Assembly: GCF_011326735.1 (NCBI RefSeq)
Contig: NZ_JAANCN010000001.1
Span: 124,001 to 188,000, forward strand
Source of the DNA: Phycicoccus endophyticus
GTDB lineage: Bacteria > Actinomycetota > Actinomycetes > Actinomycetales > Dermatophilaceae
Length of the DNA: 64,000 nucleotides
Reading direction: 5' to 3'
Shown: piece after piece, positions 45,332 to 53,573 of the stretch
How the letters are laid out: each line of letters begins with the position of its first letter
Numbering within the stretch: the stretch's first letter is position 1
Notes under the pieces: generated by a model
What the model was told of the DNA's origin: nothing
Databases searched by the model: none
The model's input: the letters and a program-made list of their open reading frames with translations, nothing else
Position numbers and translations under genes: made by a program

Positions 45332-46239
45332 GCCGGCGGCTCACCGTCGAGGCCGACGGCGGGTCGCGGGGCAACCCCGGCGTCGCCGGCTACGGCGCCC
45401 TCGTCCGCGACACCGACACCGGGGCGCTGCTCGCCGAGCGTGCCGCCCCGCTCGGGAAGGCGTCGAACAACGTCGCCGAGTACCGCGGGCTGATCGCCGG
45501 TCTCGAGGCGGCCCGGTCCATCGACCCGGGCGCCGAGGTCCTCGTGCGGATGGACTCCAAGCTCGTCGTCGAGCAGATGTCGGGCACGTGGAAGATCAAG
45601 CACGAGGACATGCGGAGGCTGGCGCTCCAGGCGCAGGAGGTGGCCCGGTCGATCCGGGACGCCGGCGGGTCGGTGCGCTACACGTGGATCCCGCGTGCCG
45701 AGAACTCCGCCGCCGACGCCCTCTCCAACGACGGCATGGACGGCCGGACCGTGGACCGCGATCTCGGGGCGCCCCCCGAGCGGACGGGGACGGCGGGCGC
45801 CTCGGGTTCCCCGGCGCCCCCGGCCACGACGCCCACGCGCGTCCTGCTCGTGGCCGCCGGCGAGGCCTCCGCGGCCCGGCGCGCGGCCGAGGCCGTCGAG
45901 GCGCTGCTCGGCGGCGGCCCCCGGTACCTGCTCGAGGCCGGCTCGCCCGACGCGACCGAGACGGCGGCCGAGATCGCCGACGTCCTGCGGGTCGAGCCGG
46001 TCGTCGACCCGGGGTGGGCCGGCGCCGGGGACGTGGCCGCGGCCTGGGATCGGGTGGCGGCACGAGGAGGGACGACGGTGGTCGTCTGCCCGGCGGAGGT
46101 CGTCCAGGCCGTCCTCGCGCACGTGCTGGGGACACCGCCGGAGCGGGCCGGGCGTCTCGTCGTGGACCCCGGGTCGCTCACGGGGCTCGAGGTGGACGGG
46201 GACCTCGATGTCGCGGTGAACTTCACGAACCGCGCCTGA
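45328..46239 (+). CDS. Ribonuclease HI with degenerate phosphatase-like C-terminal domain
   Basis: Protein of 303 residues from GTG 45328. Residues 1-140 are a complete RNase HI that cuts RNA in RNA:DNA hybrids: EADGGSRGNPG (Asp), NNVAEYRGLIAGL (Glu), RMDSKLVVEQMSG (Asp) and AENSAADALSN (Asp). In relatives such as mycobacterial Rv2228c the C-terminus is a histidine phosphatase. Here the matching ~140 residues start RVLLVAAGEASAAR where RHG is expected, lack the phosphatase insert, and have VVVCPAEVV in place of the second His. The domain is therefore likely inactive. A linker rich in Pro/Ala/Thr joins the two. Confidence 0.88.
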   Translation: MSRRLTVEADGGSRGNPGVAGYGALVRDTDTGALLAERAAPLGKASNNVAEYRGLIAGLEAARSIDPGAEVLVRMDSKLVVEQMSGTWKIKHEDMRRLALQAQEVARSIRDAGGSVRYTWIPRAENSAADALSNDGMDGRTVDRDLGAPPERTGTAGASGSPAPPATTPTRVLLVAAGEASAARRAAEAVEALLGGGPRYLLEAGSPDATETAAEIADVLRVEPVVDPGWAGAGDVAAAWDRVAARGGTTVVVCPAEVVQAVLAHVLGTPPERAGRLVVDPGSLTGLEVDGDLDVAVNFTNRA

Positions 46240-46244
46240 ACGGC

Positions 46245-46907
46245 TCAGCCGAGCACCGGGAGCCGGTCGGCGAGATGCCCCTGTCCGGCGGGCACGGGCA
46301 CCCGGCCGGTCGCGACGAGGGTCGCGGTGACGTCGTCCCACCCGTCCGGGAGCGGCTCATCGAGCAGTGACTCGACAGTGGCGCGGGCGAGGCGGAGCGG
46401 CGCGGTGGGCGCGGACACCCCGACCAGGAGGTCGAGGTGGTGCACGACGTTCTCGACGGCCCACGAGGCGAGCAGGTCGCCGCTGGTCAGGACGTGGCCT
46501 TGGAAGAGGTGGCGGCCCTCCCGCAAGGCGTCGGCCGCCGTCAGCGTGCGGTGCCCGAGGTCACGCAGCTTCTCGACGGCGCCCGCCGGCCGCCGGTAGG
46601 CGTCGGTGTGTCGGCGCTGGTCCATGAGGGTCAGGACGGGGTCGGTACCTCGGCGGCCCTGCGCGTAGGCCCTCCAATACGTCGCCGCGTCGACGGTGGC
46701 CGTCGCAGATGTCGGCGTCGCGAACCCGCCGAGGAGCTCCTCCCATCCCACGACGACGTGCGTGACGACGTCCAGGCGTAGCCACCCCCGGCAGCGGGAC
46801 GGGGCGAGGAGGTCCAGCTCCTCGAGCCCCGTGCACGCCTCGAGAAAGGCGCGCACCGAGATACCGAAGGTCGTCAGCGCCTCAGGGTGGGGGATGGTGA
46901 CTCCCAT
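46245..46907 (-). CDS. Mycothiol-dependent maleylpyruvate isomerase-like protein
   Basis: DinB-like helical bundle of 220 residues of the maleylpyruvate isomerase N-terminal family, common in mycothiol-producing actinobacteria. The conserved His set appears in LDVVTHVVVGWEELL (first), then VENVVHHLDLLVGV. Substrate unknown; many members carry out thiol conjugation or dechlorination. ATG 46907, with GACAGT 6 bases upstream. Convergent with the RNase H gene, 5 bases apart. Confidence 0.75.
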   Translation of the reverse strand: MGVTIPHPEALTTFGISVRAFLEACTGLEELDLLAPSRCRGWLRLDVVTHVVVGWEELLGGFATPTSATATVDAATYWRAYAQGRRGTDPVLTLMDQRRHTDAYRRPAGAVEKLRDLGHRTLTAADALREGRHLFQGHVLTSGDLLASWAVENVVHHLDLLVGVSAPTAPLRLARATVESLLDEPLPDGWDDVTATLVATGRVPVPAGQGHLADRLPVLG

Positions 46908-46945
46908 CGGGCCACTGTCGCACGCGTGGCAGTCCGCGAGGCGGC

Positions 46946-46951
46946 TACGGT
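46946..46951 (+). promoter_or_regulatory. -10 TACGGT of the GNAT gene
   Basis: TACGGT ends 6 bases before the ATG at 46958; leaderless start expected. Confidence 0.45.
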
Positions 46952-46957
46952 CGGATC

Positions 46958-47434
46958 ATGCCGGTGCTGCGGTCGCTGCGCCTCGAGGACCTGGACGCCC
47001 TGATGGACCTCCAGCGGGCCGGGGCCGTCGCGGGGCTCGGGCACATCTTCCCGCAGGAGACCCATCCCTTCCCGACCGCGCAGGTGCGGGCCCGCTGGGA
47101 GGCGGAGATGCAGGACCCGGGCGTCGACTGCTACGCCGTGGTGACCGCTGCCGGCATCGGCGGGTTCGCCGCGACCCGGGGCGCCGAGCTGCTGCACTTC
47201 GGCACGGCGCCGGAGACCTGGGGGAGCGGGCTCGCCGGGTGGGCCCACGACGCGGTGGTGGAGCGGTTGCGGCGGCGGGGACACGGGGCGGCCCGGCTGC
47301 GCGTGTTCGAGGAGAACGGGCGCGCCATCCGGTTCTACGAGCGGCGAGGTTGGGTGCCCACGGGGGAGCGGACGCGTACCTCCTTCGCGCCGTACCCGCT
47401 CCTGCGGCACTACGAGCTGGCGTTGTCTCCGTGA
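46958..47434 (+). CDS. GNAT-family N-acetyltransferase
   Basis: Protein of 158 residues with the GNAT fold: RSLRLEDLDALMDLQRAGA at the start, CYAVVTAAGIGGFAATRG in the beta sheet, the acetyl-CoA loop region GLAGWAHDAVVERLRRRGHGAARLRVFEENGRAIRFYERRGW, and a final TSFAPYPLLRHYELAL strand. Substrate unknown. ATG 46958. Downstream it is convergent with the HNH gene. Confidence 0.82.
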   Translation: MPVLRSLRLEDLDALMDLQRAGAVAGLGHIFPQETHPFPTAQVRARWEAEMQDPGVDCYAVVTAAGIGGFAATRGAELLHFGTAPETWGSGLAGWAHDAVVERLRRRGHGAARLRVFEENGRAIRFYERRGWVPTGERTRTSFAPYPLLRHYELALSP

Positions 47435-47447
47435 GCCGGAGGCAGCC

Positions 47448-48884
47448 TCAGCGGTCCGCGCGGTGGGCGGGTTCGGTGGTGCGCGTCGCACCGTCGGGGC
47501 CGTGCCAGGTGACGCTGCCGGTGTCGTCGAGGCGGTAGCGCCATCGGCCCTGGTGCTTCATCCGATGGTGGCGTCGGCAGAGCGCGGCGAGGTTTCCCGG
47601 GTCGGTGCCGCCCTCGGGCCAGGGCAGGGTGTGGTCGAGGTCACAGCGGTCGGCCGGCCGGGTACAGCCCCACATCCGGCAGGTGCCGTCGCGGACCGTG
47701 ACCAGCTCGCGGGTGGCCGCGGGCGGTCGGTAGGCGGTGGAGGTGTGCGAGACGAGCGTGCCGGTGTCGGCCTCGAGGACGGCCCGGGCCACGTGCAGCG
47801 GGAGCGTCCCGAGCAGGGCGGCCATGGTGGCGGGGTCGACCCACCCCAGCCCGGGGAGCGGTGTGCCGCTGACCGCGGTGCCGCCGGAGAGGGCTGCCAT
47901 GGTCGTGGTGAGATCGCCGTCGGGCTCGGGACCCATCTCGACCCAGGACATCTCCTCCCGGGAGGCGGGGGTCAGCTCGCCCAGGGTGGTGACCTGGCCG
48001 GTGACCGCGTCGACGACGGTCTCCTCGTCGTCGCGCTCGATGCGGAACCGCTCGCCCTGACGGGCCTCGGGCCCGGTGTCGCCGGTGAGGACGGGAACTC
48101 CGAGGGTGACCGAGGCGGCGACCGTGACGTTGCGCAGCACGAGGTCGCTCAGGGCGTCGGCCCGGGACTCGCGGACGCTCAGGTCGGTGTCGAGGGCGCG
48201 GTAGTCGGTGGCGAGGGACTCGACGGCGGCCCACATGGCCGCGCTCGTCGCCGTGGGCAGGGCGGCGAACCACTCGGTCATCCCGTCCTCACCGGGGGAG
48301 ACCTCGACGAGCCGCCCCCGCCGGGTGTCGGCGTCGCGGGCGGCGACCTGGTCGGCGGCGACCCGGGTGGCGACCGTGCGGGCCTGTGCGCTCACCCGGG
48401 CGGGGTCCATCCCCGGCAGCCGGGCCGAGAGCCGGGCGTCCACGCGCTCGCACGCGGCGTGGTCGAGACCGCTGCACGCGTCGAGGACCTTGTGCACGCT
48501 CGACGCCGCCACCTTCCCGGCGAGCACGAGGTCGTGCAGGACGGGGAAGCGGTGCACGGTGCCGGCGCCGAGGCGCACCTTGCGGCCGGCCAGACCCTCG
48601 GTGACCCCGGTGGCGAGCGCCATCTCCGAGGGAGCCATCGGCTCGACGTAGCCGAGCGGGTGGACGCGCTGGGTGCCGGTCAGCGTGAGCTCGAACCGTG
48701 CACCCCAGGCGCCGACCGCCCCCTGCGCGGCCTCGGCCGCGTTGACGACCCCCTGGAGGGCACCGGCGAGGGCGTACGCCTCGTCCTGGGTGAGCGCCTG
48801 ACCGTGCGTGGCCAGCTCACGGCCGAGCGCCGCAGCCTCCTCGTGGAGGGCCGCGATGCGGTCGGCCAGGTCCCCTGCGTCCAT
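47448..48884 (-). CDS. DUF222 and HNH endonuclease protein
   Basis: Protein of 478 residues of the actinobacterial DUF222-HNH (13E12-like) family. The DUF222 part fills roughly residues 15-350, largely helical (ALAGALQGVVNAAEAAQGAV, DLVLAGKVAASSVHKVLDA). The C-terminal HNH domain begins CRMWGCTRPADRCDLDHTLPW and ends NLAALCRRHHRMKHQGRW, with zinc Cys and the DH-H-H catalytic residues intact. ATG 48884. Its promoter carries a LexA box in the -35/-10 spacer, so it should be induced by DNA damage, in line with some mycobacterial 13E12 genes. Target DNA and role are unknown. Confidence 0.88.
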   Translation of the reverse strand: MDAGDLADRIAALHEEAAALGRELATHGQALTQDEAYALAGALQGVVNAAEAAQGAVGAWGARFELTLTGTQRVHPLGYVEPMAPSEMALATGVTEGLAGRKVRLGAGTVHRFPVLHDLVLAGKVAASSVHKVLDACSGLDHAACERVDARLSARLPGMDPARVSAQARTVATRVAADQVAARDADTRRGRLVEVSPGEDGMTEWFAALPTATSAAMWAAVESLATDYRALDTDLSVRESRADALSDLVLRNVTVAASVTLGVPVLTGDTGPEARQGERFRIERDDEETVVDAVTGQVTTLGELTPASREEMSWVEMGPEPDGDLTTTMAALSGGTAVSGTPLPGLGWVDPATMAALLGTLPLHVARAVLEADTGTLVSHTSTAYRPPAATRELVTVRDGTCRMWGCTRPADRCDLDHTLPWPEGGTDPGNLAALCRRHHRMKHQGRWRYRLDDTGSVTWHGPDGATRTTEPAHRADR

Positions 48885-48889
48885 ACCTC

Positions 48890-48918
48890 ATCATACCGAA
48901 CGGATGTTCGAAACACAA
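48890..48918 (-). promoter_or_regulatory. SOS promoter with LexA box before the HNH gene
   Basis: Read leftward: -35 TTGTGT (48913-48918), a 17-base spacer, -10 TATGAT (48890-48895). The spacer contains TCGAACATCCGTTCGG (48896-48911), which matches the actinobacterial SOS box CGAAC-N4-GTTCG at every core base. LexA bound here would block polymerase directly. The -10 ends 5 bases before the ATG. Confidence 0.85.
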
Positions 48919-48963
48919 CCCCTGAGAAGCATGAATCACCCTGCGTCACAAACAGTTCCGGCA

Positions 48964-49713
48964 TCAGGGCACGACCTCGAAGTGACTCCACCGGCTGCCG
49001 TGGGAACCCCGTTCCTCGTGGACCAGGCGGAGGCGGACGGGGATGTCGCAGGGACCCAGGGGGGGACCGTCGACGACGGAAGGGGTCCCGAGACCGCCGA
49101 CAAGCATGGGCACCGTGACGACGTGGAGCTCGTCCACCAGGCCCGCCCGCAGCAGCGCCCCGGTCAGCCCGCCTCCACCGTCGGCGACGACGGTCTGGAC
49201 CCCGAGCAGGTCCCGCAGCCGCACCAGGGCCTCCCGCAGGTCCACCCGACTCCCGTCGGTGACGAGGTAGCCGACCCCGAGCTCGCGCAGCCGCGCGAGG
49301 TAGCCGCTCGGCGTCGCCCGGCACCCGAGGACGAGGAGGGCGGTCTCCTCGTCCCCGGTGTACGACCAGTCGACGCGCCCCCTGCCGTCGACGACCCCGA
49401 ACCACCGCGGTGCCCTGCGCGGGAGGTGGTCGGCCACCCGCCCGGCCGGTGCCGTGCCCGCCCAGGGGGAGTGCCGACCATCGCCGACGAACGAGCCGCT
49501 GCCCTCCAGAGTCAGGGTGGGCCGGTGCGTGCGAGCCACCCACTGTCGCCGCGACTCGAGCAGCGCCGTGACATCGGGCGGCCACGGATGCCGCCAGCGC
49601 TCGCCCACGGCGGGGTCGAGGAGCCGCTGGCCCCGCGCCGGCGCCACGCGGCCGTCGACGCTGGCCGTCGTGGTGACGACGACCCGCGGGCGTGCGGTAG
49701 GAGAGTGCGTCAT
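48964..49713 (-). CDS. RibD C-terminal/dihydrofolate reductase-fold protein
   Basis: Pyrimidine reductase-like protein of 249 residues. It begins with RVVVTTTASVDGRVAPARGQRL, the NADPH-binding strand of the RibD-C family, and later has GVGYLVTDGSRVDLREALVRL and TVVADGGGGLTGALLRAGLVDELHVVTVPMLVGG, the usual riboflavin-reductase core. The true substrate is unknown, as no other rib genes are near. ATG 49713 with TACGGT 6 bases upstream. Confidence 0.82.
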   Translation of the reverse strand: MTHSPTARPRVVVTTTASVDGRVAPARGQRLLDPAVGERWRHPWPPDVTALLESRRQWVARTHRPTLTLEGSGSFVGDGRHSPWAGTAPAGRVADHLPRRAPRWFGVVDGRGRVDWSYTGDEETALLVLGCRATPSGYLARLRELGVGYLVTDGSRVDLREALVRLRDLLGVQTVVADGGGGLTGALLRAGLVDELHVVTVPMLVGGLGTPSVVDGPPLGPCDIPVRLRLVHEERGSHGSRWSHFEVVP

Positions 49714-49719
49714 CCGGGC

Positions 49720-49725
49720 ACCGTA
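49720..49725 (-). promoter_or_regulatory. -10 TACGGT of the RibD-like gene
   Basis: Leftward TACGGT ending 6 bases before the ATG at 49713. Confidence 0.45.
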
Positions 49726-49783
49726 GGACGAGGCGGTGACGTGGCCGAGGTGAGACGGGAACCGGGGCTACAGGGACCCGTCC

Positions 49784-49789
49784 TACCCT
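49784..49789 (+). promoter_or_regulatory. -10 TACCCT of the rhodanese-metZ pair
   Basis: TACCCT ends 6 bases before the ATG at 49796. Confidence 0.45.
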
Positions 49790-49795
49790 CGGGGC

Positions 49796-50209
49796 ATGAG
49801 CTACGCAGGAGACGTGACGCCCCCCGAGGCGTACGCCGCGGTGACCGGGCCCGAGGAGGCCCTGCTCGTCGACGTGCGCACGAGTGCCGAGTGGAGCTTC
49901 GTCGGGGTCCCGGACCTCAGCGGCACCGGGCACGAGGCGGCCTTCGTCGAGTGGACCACCTTTCCCGGGGGCACGGTCAACGACCGGTTCGTGGAGGACC
50001 TGCGCGACGCCGGTCTCGAACCCGGCCGGCCCGTGTACTTCCTGTGCCGCTCCGGGGTGCGCTCGGTGGCCGCGGCGGAGGCGGCCACGGCCGCGGGCCT
50101 GGGGCCGGCCTACAACATCCTCGAGGGCTTCGAGGGCCCGGTCGACGCCGCCGGGCACCGCGCCGTGTCCGGGTGGAAGGTCGACGGCCTCCCGTGGCGC
50201 CAGCGGTGA
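49796..50209 (+). CDS. Rhodanese-like domain protein
   Basis: Single-domain rhodanese of 137 residues. The start LLVDVRTSAEWSFVGVPD and the active loop CRSGVRSVAAAEAATAAG (Cys near 84) are intact. It overlaps metZ by four bases (GTGA), an arrangement that suggests it feeds or protects persulfide sulfur for the PLP enzyme. CRSG-type loops are typical of single-domain thiosulfate sulfurtransferases. Confidence 0.87.
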   Translation: MSYAGDVTPPEAYAAVTGPEEALLVDVRTSAEWSFVGVPDLSGTGHEAAFVEWTTFPGGTVNDRFVEDLRDAGLEPGRPVYFLCRSGVRSVAAAEAATAAGLGPAYNILEGFEGPVDAAGHRAVSGWKVDGLPWRQR

Positions 50210-51432
50210 CCGGCGGCGAGCCGCTCCCGGACGGCCTGCGGCCGCGCACCCTCGCCGTCCGCGGTGGGCTCGCCCGCAGCGGCTTCGACGAGACCGCCGA
50301 GGCGCTCTACCTGACATCGGGGTTCGTCTACGAGTCCGCCGCCCAGGCCGAGGCCGCCTTCGCCGACGAGGTCGACCACTACATCTACAGCCGCTACGGC
50401 AACCCCACCGTCGGGGTGTTCGAGGAGCGCATGCGGCTGCTCGAGGGTGCCGAGGCGTGCTTCGCCACGGCCTCCGGCATGGCCGCCGTCTTCACCGCGA
50501 TGGCGGCGCTCTGCGGCGCCGGTGACCGGGTGGTGGCCTCCCGGGCCCTGTTCGGGTCGTGCTTCGTCATCCTCGAGGAGATCCTCCCGCGCTGGGGCGT
50601 CGAGACGGTCTTCGTCGACGGGGCCGACCTCGAGCAGTGGCGCGCGGCCCTCGGCGAGCCGACGACGGCCGTGTTCTTCGAGACGCCGAGCAACCCGATG
50701 CAGGAGCTCGTCGACATCGCCGCCGTCAGCGATCTCGCGCACGCGGCCGGCGCCACCGTCGTCGTCGACAACGTCTTCGGCACGCCGGTGTTCAGCCACC
50801 CGCTGGCGCACGGCGCCGACGTCGTCGTCTACTCGGCGACCAAGCACGTCGACGGGCAGGGGCGGGCGCTCGGCGGCGCGGTGCTCGGCCCGGCCGCGTT
50901 CGTCGACGGCCCGGTGCGCCACCTCATGCGGCACACCGGACCGGCCATGTCGCCCTTCAACGCCTGGCTGCTCGCCAAGGGGCTGGAGACCCTCGACCTG
51001 CGGGTGCGCGCCATGGCCGGCTCCGCCCTGACCGTCGCCCAGACCCTCGAGCAGTGGATGGCCGACGGGCGTGGTCTGGCCCGGGTGGTCTACCCACACC
51101 TGCCGAGCCACCCGCAGCACGACCTCGCGCTGCGCCAGCTCGAGGGTGGGGGCGGGACGGTCGTCACCGTCGAGCTCGACGGCGGCAAGGACGCCGCCTT
51201 CGCCTTCCTCGACGCCCTGCGGCTCGTGGACATCTCCAACAACCTCGGGGACGCCAAGTCGATGACGACGCATCCGGCCACGACGACCCACCGCCGGCTC
51301 GGTGCCGAGGCGCGCGCGGCCGTCGGGATCACCGACGGCACCGTGCGGCTCTCGGTCGGGCTCGAGGACGTGGACGACCTGCTCACCGACCTCGACCGCG
51401 GCCTCTCCGCCGCCCGGGCCGCCCGCGCCTGA
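50206..51432 (+). CDS. metZ: O-succinylhomoserine sulfhydrylase (MetZ)
   Basis: PLP enzyme that makes homocysteine directly from O-succinylhomoserine and sulfide, 408 residues. The core has YSRYGNPTVGVFEERM, ATASGMAAVFTAM (PLP phosphate), FETPSNPMQELVDI, DNVFGTPVFSHPLAHGAD, the Schiff-base Lys in YSATKHVDGQGRALGG, and NLGDAKSMTTHPATTTH. I chose GTG 50206, which overlaps the rhodanese stop; GTG 50194 is also in frame. Assignment to MetZ rather than MetY rests on overall likeness. Confidence 0.92.
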   Translation: MTGGEPLPDGLRPRTLAVRGGLARSGFDETAEALYLTSGFVYESAAQAEAAFADEVDHYIYSRYGNPTVGVFEERMRLLEGAEACFATASGMAAVFTAMAALCGAGDRVVASRALFGSCFVILEEILPRWGVETVFVDGADLEQWRAALGEPTTAVFFETPSNPMQELVDIAAVSDLAHAAGATVVVDNVFGTPVFSHPLAHGADVVVYSATKHVDGQGRALGGAVLGPAAFVDGPVRHLMRHTGPAMSPFNAWLLAKGLETLDLRVRAMAGSALTVAQTLEQWMADGRGLARVVYPHLPSHPQHDLALRQLEGGGGTVVTVELDGGKDAAFAFLDALRLVDISNNLGDAKSMTTHPATTTHRRLGAEARAAVGITDGTVRLSVGLEDVDDLLTDLDRGLSAARAARA

Positions 51433-51447
51433 CCGGTCGGCGGCTGT

Positions 51448-51453
51448 TAGCGT
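51448..51453 (+). promoter_or_regulatory. -10 TAGCGT of the SRPBCC gene
   Basis: TAGCGT ends 6 bases before the ATG at 51460. Confidence 0.45.
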
Positions 51454-51459
51454 CCGGCC

Positions 51460-51927
51460 ATGGCCTCCCGTGACGTCGTGTCCGTCCAGCGGGTCCTGCC
51501 CGCACCCCCCGAGCCGATCTTCGCGCTGCTCGCCGACCCCGCGGGGCACGCCCGGATCGACGGCGGTGGCTCGGTGCGCGGGGCGCGCAGCGGTGGGCGC
51601 CGGCTCGCGCTCGGCGACCGCTTCGGGATGGACATGCGCATCGGGCTCCCGTACTCGACCCTCAACACCGTCGTCGAGTACGAGGAGGACCGGCGGATCG
51701 CCTGGCGGACCGACGCGAGCGGGCCGCTGTCGGCGCTCGTCGGGGGCCGGGTGTGGCGCTACGAGCTCGAGCCGGTCGAGGGCGGCACCCGGGTCACCGA
51801 GACCTGGGACCTCTCCGGCGAGGCGGCGCCCAGCCGGCCCGTCGTGCGGCGGATGGCGGGGATGACCCGGCGGAACATGGAGGCGACGCTCGAGCGGCTC
51901 GAGACGCTCGTCACCGAGGGACGCTGA
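51460..51927 (+). CDS. SRPBCC (START-like) family protein
   Basis: Protein of 155 residues with the helix-grip pattern of polyketide cyclase/START-like proteins: SVQRVLPAPPEPIFALLADP at the first helix, LNTVVEYEEDRRIAWRTDA, VWRYELEPVEGGTRVTETWDL, and a long C-terminal helix RRMAGMTRRNMEATLERLETL. Likely binds a hydrophobic ligand; none can be named. Its 3-prime end overlaps the convergent DUF2236 gene by 17 bases. Confidence 0.85.
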   Translation: MASRDVVSVQRVLPAPPEPIFALLADPAGHARIDGGGSVRGARSGGRRLALGDRFGMDMRIGLPYSTLNTVVEYEEDRRIAWRTDASGPLSALVGGRVWRYELEPVEGGTRVTETWDLSGEAAPSRPVVRRMAGMTRRNMEATLERLETLVTEGR

Positions 51928-52798
51928 CCCGCCGCTCCGGCGGCACCCCGGCCATCGCCCAGCGCACGGCCCTCGTCCCGACCAGCCCGAGGACGCCGGC
52001 CACCCCGGCCGCCGGCCCGGTGACCGGCAGCCTCAGCTCGCGCCGGGCCCAGCCGGGCAGCAGCGCGACGCCGCCGGACGCGAGCAGGCCGTACCCCGGC
52101 CGCGACGTCCACGGCAGTGGCGGGTCGAGCAGGAGGAAGCGCGCGGCGTCCCGGGCGGCCGGCGTCGCCCGCAGCACCGGCCGGTACCGCTCGACGGTGG
52201 CCGCGAGCCCGGCCACGTCGGTCGGCACGTCGACCGCCCCGAGGCTGCGGGCCACCACCGCGGCCTGGGCGACGTAGGTGTCGGCCTCCTCGGCACCGAG
52301 CGGGTCCGCCGCGAAGCGCTGGAAGGCCGCGAGGAAGCTCCACGCCTCGGCCGCGTGCACCCACAGGAGCAGCTGCGGGTCCGAGGCCCGGTAGGGCACA
52401 CCGTCCTCGTCCCGGCCCCGGACCCGCTCGTGGATGGCCCGGACCCGCTCGACCGCGGCGTCGGCGGTCGCGACGGTGCCGAAGGTCGTCGCGGCGATGA
52501 AGTGCGAGGTGCGCTGCAGGCGCCCCCACGGGTCGCCCCGGTAGCCGCTGTGCCCCGCGACGCCGGCCATGGCCGAGGGGTGCAGGGACTGCAGCAGCAG
52601 GGCGGCGATGCCGCCGGGGAACATGGCGGCGTCGGCGTGGACGCGCCACACCGGGTCGCCCGGGCCGAAGCGGCGTTCGCCGTCGGCACCCCAGATGACC
52701 GCGGCCCGGTCGGCGGCGTCGGCCCCGGCGACCCGCGCCCGCAGGGCCGCCCCGAGCCGCCGCTGCGCGGCCCGGCCGAGGCGGTCGACGGCGCTCAC
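51911..52798 (-). CDS. DUF2236 (oxygenase MpaB family) protein
   Basis: Protein of 295 residues from GTG 52798 in the DUF2236/MpaB family, heme-type or metal-dependent oxygenases related to latex-clearing proteins. Family signatures: GDPVWRVHADAAMFPGGIAALLLQSLHPSAMAGVAGHSGYRGDPWGRLQRT, then LLLWVHAAEAWSFLAAFQRF (conserved His/Glu). Substrate unknown. Its start shares a GTGA overlap with the yaaA stop, so the two are co-transcribed. Confidence 0.85.
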   Translation of the reverse strand: MSAVDRLGRAAQRRLGAALRARVAGADAADRAAVIWGADGERRFGPGDPVWRVHADAAMFPGGIAALLLQSLHPSAMAGVAGHSGYRGDPWGRLQRTSHFIAATTFGTVATADAAVERVRAIHERVRGRDEDGVPYRASDPQLLLWVHAAEAWSFLAAFQRFAADPLGAEEADTYVAQAAVVARSLGAVDVPTDVAGLAATVERYRPVLRATPAARDAARFLLLDPPLPWTSRPGYGLLASGGVALLPGWARRELRLPVTGPAAGVAGVLGLVGTRAVRWAMAGVPPERRVSVPR

Positions 52799-53541
52799 GG
52801 AGGGCTCACCTCGAGCACCCAGGGCGCACCCTCGCGGGCCGGCTCGCGCAGCCGCGTCGGGAACGCCCCGGACACCACGTCCGCCACCGCGGGCACCGAG
52901 CGGGCGGTGGTGCCGGCGAGGCACACGTGGCGCGCCACGAGCCCCCGGGTGTGCTTGGCCCCGTGGCTCGCGCCGGGCACCCGTACGTGCACCCAGCGCT
53001 CGGCCAGCGCGGGCCCCGGAGCCCAGGCCGCAGCGTAGGCGGCGGAGCGGCAGTCGAGGACGACCCCGCGACCGGCGGCGCGCGTCAGCGGCTCCTCGAG
53101 CACCGGGCGCCACCACCGCGCGAGCGGGCCGACCCCCGGCAGGTCGGTGCCCATCGAGAGCCGGTAGGCGGTCACCCGGTCCCGGAGACGGACCGCGCCG
53201 TGCAGGGCGGACACGACGACGACCCAGCGGTCGGCGCGGCGCCGGGCGGCCGGGTCCAGCGAGGCCAGGCCGAGGGCGTCGAAGAGGACCCCGGTGTACA
53301 CCTGCGCCCCCGGGGTCGCCGGCAGGGTGTCGAGCTCGAGGTTGCGCCGGACCTCCTCGTGCAGCCGCGGCGAGACGCCGAGGACCTCGCCGGCGGCGGG
53401 GGAGGCGCTCACCCGGGCGAGCGCGGCGGCCACCTCGGCGCGGGCGGGAGCCAGCTGCGGGAAGGACCACGACGCCGGGTCGGCCGGACGCCCCCGGGGC
53501 CGGTTCCACTTCGACTCCGACGGCGGGAGGAGGATGAGCAC
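52795..53541 (-). CDS. yaaA: Peroxide stress protein YaaA (DUF328)
   Basis: DUF328 protein of 248 residues, which in E. coli lowers free iron under peroxide stress and has DNA-binding ability. The start LILLPPSESKWNRPRG and the later YTGVLFDALGL, VVVVSALHGAVRLRDRVTAYRLSMGT and VLDCRSAAYAAAW are characteristic. GTG 53541 with TAGGCT 6 bases upstream. It is divergent from the RNB gene with overlapping promoters. Confidence 0.9.
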   Translation of the reverse strand: MLILLPPSESKWNRPRGRPADPASWSFPQLAPARAEVAAALARVSASPAAGEVLGVSPRLHEEVRRNLELDTLPATPGAQVYTGVLFDALGLASLDPAARRRADRWVVVVSALHGAVRLRDRVTAYRLSMGTDLPGVGPLARWWRPVLEEPLTRAAGRGVVLDCRSAAYAAAWAPGPALAERWVHVRVPGASHGAKHTRGLVARHVCLAGTTARSVPAVADVVSGAFPTRLREPAREGAPWVLEVSPP

Positions 53542-53547
53542 CGCCTC

Positions 53548-53566
53548 AGCCTACGGACGTTAGGTT
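53548..53566. promoter_or_regulatory. Overlapping divergent -10 elements for yaaA and the RNB gene
   Basis: Leftward TAGGCT at 53548-53553 is 6 bases from the yaaA GTG (53541); rightward TAGGTT at 53561-53566 is 7 bases from the RNB ATG (53574). The hexamers are 7 bases apart, so each polymerase footprint covers the other gene start. Confidence 0.55.
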
Positions 53567-53573
53567 GGGCCGC

